Below are positions 4,290-5,386 of a DNA stretch of 5,386 nucleotides, piece after piece (position 1 is the first letter of the stretch; every line of letters starts with the position of its first letter). The DNA comes from an uncultured Lachnospiraceae bacterium (lineage in GTDB: Bacteria > Bacillota > Clostridia > Lachnospirales > Lachnospiraceae): positions 1 through 5,386 of the forward strand of contig CAUCOL010000147.1 of assembly GCA_958444395.1 (NCBI GenBank), in the 5' to 3' direction. The notes beneath the pieces were generated by a model. It was not told the origin of the DNA and did not search any database. It saw only the letters and a program-made list of their open reading frames with translations. The translations under genes and the position numbers were made by a program.

Positions 4290-5386
4290 TTACTGATCCG
4301 GGCATTCCATCGATATTTTTATACACAGCATCCCATCATTATATAAATAGCATATATCCCCTTGATATTTTCTCACAACGTTTTCAATATTGTGGATTCC
4401 ATAATGCCCTTTTTTTCTCTGACGAATCTCGTCAATTGCTGTTTCGGCGGCGGTATTTGATATGCTCATAAAAAGCATCTGACTATACTGTTTTATTTCC
4501 AGATTAAATACTTTTTCACCTGTTATTTTTTTCATGGCATGTTCTGCATTTTCTGCCAGATTTCCGATTAGAATACACATATCTTTATTATCTATACAAA
4601 GATCCGGTGAGAACTGTCCCACAATATTATAATGAAACTGCTTATCCTCCTGCATGGCGTCAAACAGAGAATTTAAGAAACAATCCGCTATAGCATTACC
4701 GGTCTTTACCACTGTATTTTTTTGATGATCCTCTAATATTTCCTGAATGTATTCCTGTATTTTATCTACTTGTTTTTGTTCACAGAATGCATTGATGGTT
4801 TTTAAATGCTTTTTCAAATCATGTCGAAAAGATCTTAAATTTTCATATTTTTGCAACATTTGTTCATAGTTTCCCTGTTGCTTTTCATATAACAGAGCAT
4901 CTATTTGACATTCGTTCTCTAATTTTTTCTTCATATATACCATATACGTTAAAGCACTCCACCCCAGTATAGTTACAAGAGCACTAAACATTTCACAGAG
5001 CATTGCAGTTTTTCGCAGCTCTTCTGTAATGTTATCCAATATACTAAACTGAACAACCCCTACCATTGCTGCAGTACCCAGTAAAAAAAGCATCATTGCC
5101 AGAAACATTTTTACAGACATATCTGTAAAAACCGTATGAATCTTCTCTCTTTTATGGTGCAGAAAGCCTGATAATATGAGCCATAAAATCAACCCGGTCA
5201 GATTACAGATCAGACGCACATGTATGGCATCAAAATGACTTTCAAATTTCATCAGATTGATATATATACTCCATATGGTCGTATCTGCAAAAGTAACTGC
5301 AAAATAAGAAACCACTGCTGCCCGCAGCTTGTCACGTATCGTTCCCTCAAAATATATTACGGCAAGCACAAATACCCACAGGGTTG
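4290..5386 (-). CDS. AgrC-like sensor histidine kinase, GHKL type (5' end beyond right edge)
   Basis: The frame is open to the right edge and gives 364 visible residues; the GTG at 5369 is internal, with no ribosome binding site and membrane-helix codons upstream. Visible hydrophobic segments lie at about residues 1-12, 22-43, 55-74, 92-115 and 128-151, so the input domain is polytopic, as in AgrC/ComD peptide receptors. A coiled stretch (152-183) leads to the H-box FRHDLKKHL with H188 as the likely phosphorylated histidine, then the ATP-binding domain with N-box GNLAENAEHA (N275, N279). The last nucleotide-binding segment reads GHYGIHNIENVVRKY (326-340), departing from the usual G-x-G-L-x-N form. 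The family length of roughly 400-450 residues suggests that one or two helices lie past the edge. Such kinases usually sense secreted peptides and phosphorylate a LytTR response regulator, which is presumably encoded upstream. The next control region carries LytTR-like repeats. Confidence 0.93.
   Translation of the reverse strand, partial: TLWVFVLAVIYFEGTIRDKLRAAVVSYFAVTFADTTIWSIYINLMKFESHFDAIHVRLICNLTGLILWLILSGFLHHKREKIHTVFTDMSVKMFLAMMLFLLGTAAMVGVVQFSILDNITEELRKTAMLCEMFSALVTILGWSALTYMVYMKKKLENECQIDALLYEKQQGNYEQMLQKYENLRSFRHDLKKHLKTINAFCEQKQVDKIQEYIQEILEDHQKNTVVKTGNAIADCFLNSLFDAMQEDKQFHYNIVGQFSPDLCIDNKDMCILIGNLAENAEHAMKKITGEKVFNLEIKQYSQMLFMSISNTAAETAIDEIRQRKKGHYGIHNIENVVRKYQGDICYLYNDGMLCIKISMECPDQ

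Overview
The window looks like a piece of a low-to-moderate GC Firmicutes chromosome, most likely a gut Clostridia/Lachnospiraceae-type organism. This is inferred from gene style only: AT-rich intergenic DNA, GGAGG-type ribosome binding sites, an AgrC-like GHKL histidine kinase, and lipoprotein, propeller and ABC-2 proteins typical of that group. Every supported gene is on the minus strand, so the biological order runs from the right edge to the left edge.

Reading in transcription order: (1) the C-terminal 364 residues of a polytopic AgrC-like sensor histidine kinase, whose start lies beyond the right edge (4290-5386). (2) A compact 259-bp control region (4032-4289). It holds two imperfect direct repeats resembling the binding sites of LytTR (AgrA/ComE-type) response regulators, a sigma-A-like promoter, a perfect 20-bp palindrome, and a previously untracked 21-codon ORF (4074-4139) with a strong Shine-Dalgarno sequence that encodes an amphipathic peptide. 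(3) A 133-residue secreted, cationic, cysteine-free (after cleavage) protein of unknown function (3630-4031). (4) An AT-rich intergenic stretch (3336-3629) with several inverted repeats and a possible promoter. (5) A tightly packed operon: an extracellular solute-binding-type lipoprotein (1740-3335), a membrane-anchored repeat/propeller-like protein with a CX4CXHX4C motif (564-1718), and the N-terminal 190 residues of an ABC-2-type permease-like membrane protein (1-571, running off the left edge).

The most coherent reading is a peptide-signalling circuit. A histidine kinase, with its LytTR partner probably encoded just outside the window, would control a promoter driving a tiny peptide and a small secreted protein. 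A surface lipoprotein/membrane module with an ABC-type transporter lies downstream and could take part in export, immunity or sensing. The promoter architecture and the tiny ORF are directly visible. The functional link between the parts is inference. No RNA genes, CRISPR arrays or insertion sequences were seen.
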